A stretch of 6,042 bases of DNA, taken from positions 1 through 6,042 of the forward strand of contig JASLFY010000090.1 in the NCBI GenBank assembly GCA_030150425.1, written 5' to 3'. Origin of the DNA: Yimella sp. (GTDB lineage: Bacteria; Actinomycetota; Actinomycetes; Actinomycetales; Dermatophilaceae). Shown one piece after another: positions 1-5,163 of this stretch. A model generated the notes under the pieces. It searched no databases, had not been told where the DNA came from, and worked only from the letters and a program-made list of their open reading frames with translations. The position numbers were made by a program, and so were the translations under genes. Each line of letters starts with the position of its first letter. Position 1 is the stretch's first letter.

Positions 1-1
1 T

Positions 2-259
2 AGCTCGCGTCACCTGTTCGTCCAGGTCGTCGACGACACCGTCGGCAAGACCGTGGCGTACGCCTCCACCATGGAGGCCGACCTGCGCGCCCTCGACGGC
101 GACAAGACCGCCAAGGCCAAGAAGGTCGGCGAGCTCGTTGCCGCCCGCGCCAAGGACGCCGGCATCGAGGCCGTCGTGTTCGACCGTGGCGGTAACCGCT
201 ACGCCGGTCGAGTCGCGGCCATCGCCGACGGCGCCCGCGAGGGTGGGCTGACCCTGTGA
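2..259 (+). CDS. rplR: 50S ribosomal protein L18, 3' part only
   Basis: The reading frame is open from base 2 to a TGA at 257-259 and gives the last 85 residues of L18; family members are about 115-125 residues, so roughly the first third lies upstream of the window. L18 binds 5S rRNA and helps dock it on the large subunit. Visible family features are the strand SRHLFVQVVDD, the helix-forming Ala/Lys-rich middle, and the diagnostic C-terminal block VVFDRGGNRYAGRVAAIADG followed by the usual AREGGL ending. The GTG at 53 and ATG at 71 are internal codons, not starts, because the conserved sequence continues upstream of them. The next gene is rpsE, 34 bases downstream, which matches the standard spc order rplR-rpsE-rpmD-rplO. 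Identification is very secure; only the start is missing. Confidence 0.96.
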   Translation, partial: SSRHLFVQVVDDTVGKTVAYASTMEADLRALDGDKTAKAKKVGELVAARAKDAGIEAVVFDRGGNRYAGRVAAIADGAREGGLTL

Positions 260-293
260 GCAACTACAACACTGCCGAGATGAGGAACCACTG

Positions 294-974
294 ATGGCTG
301 GACCCCAGCGTCGAGGTGCTGCCGGCTCCACCCAGGGCCCCGAGAGCAGCAACGACAGCAACGACCGCAACAACGACCGTCGCGGTGGCCGCGGCGGCCG
401 TGACGGTGGTCGCGACAACCGTCGTAACAACAACAACGACGAGCGCAACCAGTACCTGGAGCGCGTCGTCACCATCAACCGCGTCGCCAAGGTCGTGAAG
501 GGTGGTCGTCGCTTCAGCTTCACCGCCCTCGTGGTCGTCGGTGACGGTCAGGGCACCGTCGGTGTCGGCTACGGCAAGGCGAAGGAAGTTCCGCTCGCCA
601 TCGCCAAGGCCGTCGAGGAGGCGAAGAAGAACTTCTTCCGCGTCCCGATGATCGGTGGCACCATCCCGCACCCGGTCCAGGGTGAGGCTGCCGCAGGCGT
701 CGTCCTGCTGCGTCCGGCTGCTGCCGGTACCGGTGTCATCGCCGGTGGTCCGGTGCGCGCCGTCCTGGAGTGCGCCGGTGTCCACGACGTGCTGAGCAAG
801 TCGCTCGGTTCGTCGAACGCGATCAACATCGTGCACGCCGCGGTTGCCGCGCTGCAGGGTCTGGAGCGCCCGGAGGCCGTTGCGGCCCGCCGTGGTCTGC
901 CCCTGGACGCCGTGGCGCCGGTTGCCATGCAGCGCGCTCTCGCCGCTGCTACGACCGAGAAGGCTGGTGCGTGA
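294..974 (+). CDS. rpsE: 30S ribosomal protein S5
   Basis: S5 is a small-subunit protein near the decoding centre and mRNA entry, involved in translational accuracy and mRNA unwinding. The product is 226 residues, longer than the roughly 167 of E. coli. The extra length is mainly an N-terminal tail (about residues 10-53) very rich in Asn, Asp, Arg and Gly, while its first residues MAGPQRRG resemble Streptomyces S5. The dsRNA-binding-like S5 N-domain runs from about YLERVV (54-59) to residue 118, and the C-domain from about residue 128. The loop KGGRRFSF (69-76), where spectinomycin-resistance changes are known in other bacteria, looks wild type. The ATG at 294 is preceded by GAGGAA at 282-287, about six bases away. 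The stop TGA overlaps the rpmD ATG by one base. Long N-terminal tails are common in actinobacterial S5, but this one is unusually Asn-rich. Confidence 0.97.
   Translation: MAGPQRRGAAGSTQGPESSNDSNDRNNDRRGGRGGRDGGRDNRRNNNNDERNQYLERVVTINRVAKVVKGGRRFSFTALVVVGDGQGTVGVGYGKAKEVPLAIAKAVEEAKKNFFRVPMIGGTIPHPVQGEAAAGVVLLRPAAAGTGVIAGGPVRAVLECAGVHDVLSKSLGSSNAINIVHAAVAALQGLERPEAVAARRGLPLDAVAPVAMQRALAAATTEKAGA
348..450 (+). repeat. Low-complexity CAACGAC / CGTGGCGG-type stretch inside rpsE
   Basis: The DNA coding for S5 residues 19-52 is made of imperfect short repeats: CAACGAC recurs at about 350, 359 and 371, followed by Gly/Arg codon runs and a run of four Asn codons (AAC) near 426-437. The encoded peptide is a basic, probably disordered tail with RGG-like pieces (RRGGRGGRDGG). 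Such runs may gain or lose units by slippage, so length may vary between relatives. This is read directly from the sequence; the mutability is inference. Confidence 0.6.
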
Positions 975-1156
975 TGGCGACGTTCAAGGTGACCCAGATC
1001 CGTTCCGAGATCGGTGAGAAGCCGAAGGCTCGCGAGACCCTGCGTTCGCTCGGTCTCAAGCGCATCGGCCACACCGTCGAGAAGCAGGACCGCCCGGAGA
1101 TCCGCGGCATGGTCCAGACGGTTCGCCACCTGGTGACCGTTGAGGAGATTGACTGA
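974..1156 (+). CDS. rpmD: 50S ribosomal protein L30
   Basis: This 60-residue protein has the normal length for bacterial L30, a small large-subunit protein. The start MATFKVTQIRSEIG, the core LRSLGLKRIGHTVEKQDRPEIRGM (about 23-46) and the end VRHLVTVEE are typical; the motif GLKRIG followed by V..D.P.IRGM is diagnostic. The start ATG at 974-976 overlaps the rpsE stop (TGATG), and AAGG at 960-963 lies about ten bases upstream, so a ribosome finishing rpsE can probably restart here. The stop TGA at 1154-1156 overlaps the rplO ATG in the same way. An in-frame reading further upstream exists inside rpsE but carries no family sequence and is not part of the gene. Confidence 0.96.
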   Translation: MATFKVTQIRSEIGEKPKARETLRSLGLKRIGHTVEKQDRPEIRGMVQTVRHLVTVEEID

Positions 1157-1635
1157 TGGCTGACAACACCCAGACCGAGGGCGGCGCGAAGTCGCACGCC
1201 CTGAAGGTCCACCACCTGCGTCCGGCCCCCGGCGCCAAGACCGCGAAGACCCGTGTGGGTCGCGGTGAGGGCTCCAAGGGCAAGACCGCGGGCCGCGGTA
1301 CCAAGGGCACCAAGGCTCGCTACCAGGTGCCGGAGAGCTTCGAGGGTGGTCAGACGCCGCTGCACATGCGTCTGCCCAAGTTGAAGGGGTTCAAGAACCC
1401 GTTCAAGGTGACCTTCCAGGTCGTCAACCTCGACAAGATCTCCTCCCTCTTCCCGGAGGGTGGCACCGTCACCGTCGACGACCTCGTCGCCAAGGGTGCG
1501 GTCCGCAAGGGCCAGCCGGTGAAGGTCCTCGGCACCGGTGAGATCACCGTCAAGGTCGACCTCACCGTGCAGAAGTTCTCGGCCTCCGCCAAGGAGAAGA
1601 TCGAAGCCGCCGGCGGCTCGATCACCGAGGCGTGA
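1156..1635 (+). CDS. rplO: 50S ribosomal protein L15
   Basis: L15 is a large-subunit assembly protein that contacts 23S rRNA through a long basic N-terminal tail. The product is 159 residues, slightly longer than the E. coli protein (144). Residues 1-16 are a variable leader. KVHHLRPAPGAKTAKTRVGRG (17-37) and the Lys/Gly-rich stretch to about residue 54 are the rRNA-binding tail, with the usual GRGEGSKGKTAGRGTKG pattern. The globular part includes FEGGQTPLHMRLPKLKGF (62-79), and the C-terminal L15 signature region covers VLGTGEITVKVDLTVQKFSA (about 124-143), ending AAGGSITEA. The start ATG shares a base with the rpmD stop, and GAGGAG at 1142-1147 inside rpmD is a good ribosome binding site. 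It is the last ribosomal-protein gene here; a long hairpin begins 18 bases after its stop. Confidence 0.97.
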   Translation: MADNTQTEGGAKSHALKVHHLRPAPGAKTAKTRVGRGEGSKGKTAGRGTKGTKARYQVPESFEGGQTPLHMRLPKLKGFKNPFKVTFQVVNLDKISSLFPEGGTVTVDDLVAKGAVRKGQPVKVLGTGEITVKVDLTVQKFSASAKEKIEAAGGSITEA

Positions 1636-1636
1636 G

Positions 1637-1717
1637 CCTGCAGCACAACTGATGTTCGCCCCGGGGCGATCGGGTTCCGAACCGGAACCGGTCGCCTCGG
1701 GGCGAACTTGTTGCAGG
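1637..1717 (+). terminator. Long near-perfect hairpin after rplO, probable terminator or attenuator
   Basis: Arms at 1654-1678 and 1684-1707 are complementary over about 24 pairs with one one-base bulge and one or two G-T or mismatched positions, closed by a five-base loop (GAACC, 1679-1683). The outer ends pair GTTCGCC with GGCGAAC and the inner ends GGTTCC with GGAACC. Looser outer pairing (CCTGCA at 1637-1642 with TGCAGG at 1712-1717, ACAA with TTGT) can extend the structure. There is no proper run of T after it, which is common for actinobacterial terminators but leaves the mechanism open. Its place between the ribosomal genes and secY suggests termination or partial read-through; an mRNA stabiliser or processing site is an alternative. 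Confidence 0.7.
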
Positions 1718-1766
1718 TAGAGTTCTGTTCGTTTCGTGCCATCCGTTCGTGATGGCTACCCATACT
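1718..1766 (+). promoter_or_regulatory. Candidate secY promoter (two possible -10 boxes)
   Basis: TAGAGT at 1718-1723 fits the actinobacterial -10 pattern TANNNT but has no convincing -35 and abuts the hairpin. CATACT at 1761-1766 is a second -10 candidate, with GTGCCA at 1736-1741 as a weak -35 at 19-base spacing. A promoter in this spacer is expected because a strong hairpin separates secY from rplO, but neither candidate is strong and no start site can be fixed from sequence alone. Confidence 0.28.
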
Positions 1767-1769
1767 TGT

Positions 1770-1801
1770 TCGGCTCCAGTGGCCGAGCGCCGCTCCCGGC
1801 G
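1770..1801 (+). promoter_or_regulatory. Two small hairpins in the secY leader
   Basis: TCGGC (1770-1774) can pair with GCCGA (1782-1786) across a seven-base loop, and CGCCG (1788-1792) with CGGCG (1797-1801) across CTCC. They sit side by side just before the secY ribosome binding site. The sequence GGCCGAGCG occurs at 1781-1789 and again at 1836-1844 inside the start of secY. Role unknown; short GC-rich stems like these also arise by chance at this base composition. Confidence 0.3.
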
Positions 1802-1809
1802 GCGTCCGT

Positions 1810-1823
1810 AGGAGGATCCGTTG
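1810..1823 (+). promoter_or_regulatory. Strong ribosome binding site fixing the TTG start of secY
   Basis: AGGAGG at 1810-1815 is a full anti-16S match, five bases before the TTG at 1821. No ATG or GTG in the secY frame lies at a suitable distance, and translation from the TTG gives the expected SecY N-terminus, so the TTG is the start. Confidence 0.85.
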
Positions 1824-3128
1824 CTGTCGTCATTCGGCCGAGCGTTCACCACGCCCGAGCTGCGCAAGAAGATCCTGTTCACCCTGGCGATCATGGCGCT
1901 GTTCCGGTTGGGCTCCCACGTCCCGACCCCGGGCATCAGCTACAACCTGCTGACCCAGTGCCAGAAGGCCGCCTCGGGTCAGCAGAGCCTGCTCGGTCTG
2001 GCGAACCTGTTCAGCGGTGGCGCACTGCTGCAGTTCTCGATCTTCGCGCTGGGGATCATGCCGTACATCACGGCGAGCATCATCATCCAGCTGCTGACCG
2101 TGGTCATCCCGCGCTTCGAGCAACTGAAGAAGGAAGGCCAGTCCGGCCAGACGAAGATGACGCAGTACACGCGCTACCTGACCATCGGTCTGGCGCTCCT
2201 GCAGTCCTCGACGCTCGTCGCCGGCGCGTCCGCCGCGCCGTCCCGGCTGATCGGTGGCACCTCCGCCACCTGCCCGACCATCACCACCGACGACAACATC
2301 CCGACCCTCGTGATCATGGTGCTGGTGCTGACCGCCGGCACCGGTCTGATCATGTGGCTGGGTGAGCAGGTGACCGAGCGCGGCGTCGGCAACGGCATGT
2401 CGCTGCTGATCCTCACTGCCATCGCGGCGCAGGTGCCGGCGTCGATCTGGGCGATCCACGACCAGGGCTGGGGCAAGTTCGCGATGGTCTGCGTCATGGG
2501 CATCGTCATCACCATCGCGGTCGTGTTCGTCGAGAACACGATTCGCCGCATCCCGGTGCAGTACGCCAAGCGGATGATCGGTCGCCGCATGTACGGCGGA
2601 ACCTCCACCTACATCCCGCTCAAGCTGAACATGGCGAACGTGATCCCGATCATCTTCGCCTCGTCGTTGCTGTCGCTGCCGGTCATGGTCGCGACCTTCA
2701 TGAAGCCGACCAGCGGGTTCGCGCAGTTCACCAACACCTACCTCGCGCGTGGCGACCACTGGACGTACATGCTGGCGTACACCCTGCTGGTGCTGTTCTT
2801 CACGTTCTTCTACGTGTCGATCACCTACCAGCCCGACGAGGTGGCCGACAACCTGAAGCAGGGTGGCTCGTTCATCCCGGGCGTGCGCGCGGGTTCGGCC
2901 ACGGCCAAGTACATCGGCTACGTCCTCAACCGGATCACGGTCGTCGGTGCGCTCTACCTCGCGGTCCTGGCCCTCATCCCGTTGGTGATGCTGGCGCTGG
3001 TGAACGCCGGGTCGAACTTCCCGTTCGGTGGCGCGTCGATCCTGATCCTGGTCGGTGTCGGTCTCGAGACGGTCAAGCAGATCGACTCCAAGCTGCAGCA
3101 GCATTCGTACGAGGGCTTCCTGCGCTGA
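1821..3128 (+). CDS. secY: Protein translocase subunit SecY
   Basis: SecY is the ten-helix channel of the SecYEG translocon in the cytoplasmic membrane, carrying preproteins delivered by SecA and inserting membrane proteins with SRP. The product is 435 residues, the family norm. The start MLSSFGRAFTTPELRKKILF matches actinobacterial SecY. Approximate membrane segments are 18-38, 70-95, 118-137, 161-181, 191-210, 218-238, 271-292, 314-335, 372-392 and 400-420. Seen motifs include the plug region NLFSGGALLQ (62-71), IFALGIMPYITASI (74-87), TERGVGNGMSLLI (185-197), RRIPVQYAKRM (242-252), YGGTSTYIPLKLN (258-270), the SecA/ribosome-contact loop around 336-356 with YQPDEVADNLKQGG, and the ending QQHSYEGFLR. 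A Cys-containing outside loop at 138-160 is less conserved. It starts at TTG with a strong ribosome binding site and is separated from rplO by a hairpin spacer, so it is probably transcribed at least partly on its own. Confidence 0.98.
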   Translation: MLSSFGRAFTTPELRKKILFTLAIMALFRLGSHVPTPGISYNLLTQCQKAASGQQSLLGLANLFSGGALLQFSIFALGIMPYITASIIIQLLTVVIPRFEQLKKEGQSGQTKMTQYTRYLTIGLALLQSSTLVAGASAAPSRLIGGTSATCPTITTDDNIPTLVIMVLVLTAGTGLIMWLGEQVTERGVGNGMSLLILTAIAAQVPASIWAIHDQGWGKFAMVCVMGIVITIAVVFVENTIRRIPVQYAKRMIGRRMYGGTSTYIPLKLNMANVIPIIFASSLLSLPVMVATFMKPTSGFAQFTNTYLARGDHWTYMLAYTLLVLFFTFFYVSITYQPDEVADNLKQGGSFIPGVRAGSATAKYIGYVLNRITVVGALYLAVLALIPLVMLALVNAGSNFPFGGASILILVGVGLETVKQIDSKLQQHSYEGFLR

Positions 3129-3153
3129 GTCGGATCGTGGGCGTCGGAACCCC

Positions 3154-3165
3154 GCGGCGCGCCGC
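3154..3165 (+). repeat. Perfect 12-base GC palindrome after secY
   Basis: GCGGCGCGCCGC reads the same on both strands and begins 26 bases after the secY stop. It might form part of a weak terminator or simply reflect GC-rich sequence; there is no T run after it and the stem would need to open for a loop. Nothing else in the sequence assigns a role. Confidence 0.35.
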
Positions 3166-3169
3166 TCGG

Positions 3170-3205
3170 TAGTCTTCCCTCAGTTCCCCCGGCCGTTCAT
3201 CGGCC
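3170..3205 (+). promoter_or_regulatory. adk: Candidate adk promoter -10 and leader hairpin
   Basis: TAGTCT at 3170-3175 fits an actinobacterial -10 box, with no good -35 about 17 bases upstream. Between it and the ribosome binding site, GGCCG (3191-3195) and CGGCC (3201-3205) form a perfect five-pair stem with loop TTCAT. If the -10 is real the hairpin lies in the 5' leader of adk; otherwise it could belong to the secY transcript end. adk may also be read through from secY, as in other actinobacteria. Confidence 0.27.
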
Positions 3206-3227
3206 CTTATCCGGAGGTTTCGCTTCG

Positions 3228-3812
3228 ATGCGACTGATCATTCTCGGCCCGCCCGGTGCGGGCAAAGGCACCCAGGCGGTCGGTCTGTGTGAGCGTCACG
3301 GCATCCCGCACATCTCCACCGGTGACATCTTCCGGGAGAACATCAAGAACGAGACCGAGCTCGGTCAGCAGGTGAAGTCGATCCTCGACGCCGGTGGTTA
3401 CGTGCCGGACGAGGTCACCAACGCGATCGTCGCCGACCGGCTGCAGCAGGACGACGCCAAGGCGGGCTTCCTGCTCGACGGTTACCCGCGCACCCTCAAC
3501 CAGGTCGCAGCGCTCGACGAGCTGCTCGGCGGCGAGGGCGCCGCGGTCGATGCGGTGCTCGAGCTCGTGGTCGACAGTGAGGAGCTGATCCAGCGCCTGC
3601 TGAAGCGCGCGGAGACCAGCGGTCGCACCGACGACACCGAGGACGTCATCCGCGACCGCCAGGCGATCTACACCAAGGAGACCGCCCCGTTGGCGCAGAC
3701 CTACCGCGAGCGCGGCATCCTGGTCGACGTCGACGGTCTCGGCACGGTCGACGAGGTCACCGAGCGGATCGAGAGCGCGCTTTCCTCGGTGCGCGAGGCC
3801 GCCAGCAACTGA
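3228..3812 (+). CDS. adk: Adenylate kinase, short-LID form
   Basis: Adenylate kinase is a soluble enzyme that interconverts ATP plus AMP with two ADP. The product is 194 residues. The P-loop GPPGAGKGTQ spans 7-16. The AMP-binding part includes HISTGDIFRENI (28-39, with Arg36) and LLDGYPRTLNQ (82-92, with Asp84 and Arg88). The ATP lid is short (about 127-140: RAETSGRTDDTEDV) instead of the long, often Cys-zinc, lid of many bacteria; IRDRQAIY (141-148) supplies two conserved arginines. This short form is typical of actinobacteria such as Mycobacterium. The ATG at 3228 has GGAGG at 3213-3217, ten bases upstream, and begins the expected MRLIILGPPG. It follows secY after 99 bases and ends one base before the first possible map start, so the two are probably cotranscribed. 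All catalytic residues that I can place are present. Confidence 0.97.
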   Translation: MRLIILGPPGAGKGTQAVGLCERHGIPHISTGDIFRENIKNETELGQQVKSILDAGGYVPDEVTNAIVADRLQQDDAKAGFLLDGYPRTLNQVAALDELLGGEGAAVDAVLELVVDSEELIQRLLKRAETSGRTDDTEDVIRDRQAIYTKETAPLAQTYRERGILVDVDGLGTVDEVTERIESALSSVREAASN

Positions 3813-3813
3813 C

Positions 3814-4680
3814 GTGATGCTCGGCCTCGGCAAGGAGAAGCTGCCGGTCAAGACGACCGACGAGCTGCGCGCGATGCGTCGCGCCGGGCTCGTCGTCGGT
3901 CGCTGCCTGGCGGAGCTGTCCGCCGCCGCGGTCGAGGGCGTCACCACCGGTGAGCTCGACAGTCTCGCCGAGGCGTTCATCCGCGGCAATGGGGCCACGC
4001 CGTCCTTCTTGGGCTACCAGGGCTTCACCGGGTCGATCTGCGCGTCGGTCAACGAGGAGGTCGTCCACGGCGTCCCGGGTGACCGCGAACTGCGCAACGG
4101 CGACCTGCTGTCGATCGACTGCGGTGCGATCGTCGACGGGTGGCACGGCGACTCCGCCCTGACCCTGGTGGTCGGCGGAGACCTGCACGCCCGCGCCGAG
4201 GACCGTGCGTTGTCCGACGCCACCCGCCGCTCGATGTGGGCCGGCATCGCCGGCTTCCGTGAGGGCCGCGGAATCTACGAACTCGGCGCCGACATCCAGG
4301 ACTCCATCGAGGCGTCCGGCGACGCCGACCGTGCCGGCGGACTCGACGTCGCGTACGAGATCGTCGACGGCTACACCGGCCACGGCATCGGCCGCGAGAT
4401 GCACATGGAGCCGACCGTCTACAACGAGCGGGTCCGCGAGAAGGGCCCCCGCATCCGGGTCGGTGCGACGGTGGCGATCGAGCCGATGGTGACGCTGGGC
4501 ACGTACGAAACCCACGAGCTCGACGACGAGTGGACGGTCGTGACCGACGACGGTTCGCGCGCCGCGCACTGGGAGCACACCGTGGCACTCACGCCCGCGG
4601 GGCTGTGGGTGCTGACCGCGCTGGACGGTGGAGAGGCCGAGCTGGCCGCCATCGGTGCGCCGTACGGTCCGCTGGACTGA
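3814..4680 (+). CDS. map: Methionine aminopeptidase, type I
   Basis: This cytosolic metalloenzyme removes the initiator Met from nascent proteins with a small second residue. Numbered from the GTG at 3814 it has 288 residues; the ATG at 3817 would give 287. The five metal ligands of the pita-bread fold are all visible: Asp102 and Asp113 in SIDCGAIVDGWHGDSAL, His190 in TGHGIGREMHMEP, Glu223 in AIEPMV and Glu254 in HWEHTVAL. The substrate-site histidines His85 (VVHGVP) and His197 are present too. There is no N-terminal zinc-finger extension. The first ten or so residues (LGLGKEKLPV) are variable, and no strong ribosome binding site precedes either start; only GAGG at 3795-3798 inside adk is seen. 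The start codon is therefore unsure and coupling to adk translation, whose stop is at 3810-3812, is likely. It is the last recognisable member of the secY-adk-map group. Confidence 0.96.
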   Translation: MMLGLGKEKLPVKTTDELRAMRRAGLVVGRCLAELSAAAVEGVTTGELDSLAEAFIRGNGATPSFLGYQGFTGSICASVNEEVVHGVPGDRELRNGDLLSIDCGAIVDGWHGDSALTLVVGGDLHARAEDRALSDATRRSMWAGIAGFREGRGIYELGADIQDSIEASGDADRAGGLDVAYEIVDGYTGHGIGREMHMEPTVYNERVREKGPRIRVGATVAIEPMVTLGTYETHELDDEWTVVTDDGSRAAHWEHTVALTPAGLWVLTALDGGEAELAAIGAPYGPLD

Positions 4681-4699
4681 TCCGCCCACCGGACCGCAC
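4662..4699 (+). terminator. Possible weak terminator at the end of map
   Basis: GTACGGTCCG (4662-4671) and CGGACCGCAC (4690-4699) are complementary with one mismatch across an 18-base loop containing the map stop. A competing smaller stem pairs GGACC (4691-4695) with GGTCC (4704-4708). No T run follows. The location suits a transcript end for map, but overlap with coding sequence and the large loop make this tentative. Confidence 0.35.
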
Positions 4700-4823
4700 T
4701 GGTGGTCCCAGGTCGCTGAGACCTAGTGTGAAGCTGCCGGTCAGCTGTCGTCCATGTTGATCCCTCATGCTGATTGACGGGCGCTCTGACAGAGGCCGAG
4801 ACCGACGCCCGACAGGAGGAATC
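4681..4823 (+). promoter_or_regulatory. Spacer before the zinc-ribbon genes, candidate promoter and leader structure
   Basis: TAGTGT at 4724-4729 could be a -10 box about 95 bases before the next start; the region 17-19 bases upstream (GGTGG) is a poor -35. Closer to the gene, CGGGCG (4778-4783) can pair with CGCCCG (4806-4811), with an inner CTCT-GAC-AGAG hairpin at 4784-4794, ending just before the AGGAGG at 4814-4819. A separate transcription unit for the zinc-ribbon genes is plausible. No gene, known riboswitch or repeat was recognised here. Confidence 0.3.
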
Positions 4824-5105
4824 GTGAACTGTCCGACGTGTGGCACGCCGCTGGCTGAGGGTGCGAAGTTCTGTGGGAACTGCGCTCGTCTCGCCGAGCA
4901 CGAGAAGCCTGATCACCTGGAGTCGACCGCTCTCGCCTGGTCGCGACACGAGCCGCCGGTGCTCGCGGAGCCCACTCGTGCATCGGTCCGGGAAGCCGAG
5001 GTGCCGCCGGTGACGTCCGGTGGGATCGGTGGCGCGTCGACCGTGGTCATCGGGGTGCTGGTGGTCCTCGTGCTGATCGTGATCGCGTATCTGCTGCTGA
5101 AGTAG
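4824..5105 (+). CDS. Small zinc-ribbon protein with C-terminal membrane anchor, function unknown
   Basis: The GTG at 4824 is chosen as start because AGGAGG at 4814-4819 lies four bases upstream and the protein then begins directly with a zinc ribbon, as in the next gene. The product is 93 residues. Cys3, Cys6, Cys17 and Cys20 (MNCPTCG...KFCGNC) form a CxxC-10-CxxC knuckle expected to bind one zinc ion. Residues 21-70 are a charged, Pro-containing linker with no recognised domain. Residues 72-92 are a strong hydrophobic segment (VVIGVLVVLVLIVIAYLLL) ending in a single Lys, so the protein is tail-anchored with its ribbon most likely in the cytoplasm. An in-frame ATG at 4767 exists but lacks a ribosome binding site and would add 19 unrelated residues. 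Such ribbon-plus-anchor proteins are widespread in actinobacteria without a defined role; I do not assign one. The next gene follows after 58 bases. Confidence 0.82.
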   Translation: MNCPTCGTPLAEGAKFCGNCARLAEHEKPDHLESTALAWSRHEPPVLAEPTRASVREAEVPPVTSGGIGGASTVVIGVLVVLVLIVIAYLLLK

Positions 5106-5110
5106 CGGCT

Positions 5111-5145
5111 GTCCCGCGAAAAGGGGACGTGTAGGACTCCGTCCC
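5111..5145 (+). promoter_or_regulatory. Two mutually exclusive small hairpins between the zinc-ribbon genes
   Basis: GTCCC (5111-5115) can pair with GGGAC (5124-5128), or GGGACG (5124-5129) can pair instead with CGTCCC (5140-5145) across a ten-base loop. The middle segment is shared, so only one stem can form at a time. This could tune read-through or translation of the downstream gene, or be chance; no T run follows either stem. Confidence 0.3.
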
Positions 5146-5163
5146 GAGGAACAGGCTGAGGCC

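Noticed and set aside
264..836. 190-residue open frame on the - strand opposite rpsE
   Set aside because: Its Thr/Val-rich C-terminus is the reverse reading of the S5 repeat region; shadow only.
1636..1820. Known riboswitch or ribosomal-protein leader in the rplO-secY spacer
   Set aside because: No recognisable conserved core of any riboswitch class was seen; only the hairpins described could be supported.
1736..2365. 209-residue + strand frame overlapping the secY start
   Set aside because: Out of frame with secY and made of Pro/His/Arg-rich sequence without family signal; no suitable ribosome binding site.
1830..3104. 424-residue open frame on the - strand opposite secY
   Set aside because: It mirrors secY almost exactly; the product is rich in Arg, Asp, His and Gln with no domain, as expected of an antisense shadow in GC-rich coding DNA.
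3207..3998. 263-residue open frame on the - strand opposite adk
   Set aside because: Shadow of adk and the start of map, with no recognised domain.
3757..4689. 310-residue open frame on the - strand opposite map
   Set aside because: It lies opposite a complete MAP gene with all metal ligands; a shadow frame.
4767..4823. Earlier ATG for the small zinc-ribbon protein
   Set aside because: No ribosome binding site before it, the added residues are unlike the family, and AGGAGG sits ideally for the GTG at 4824.
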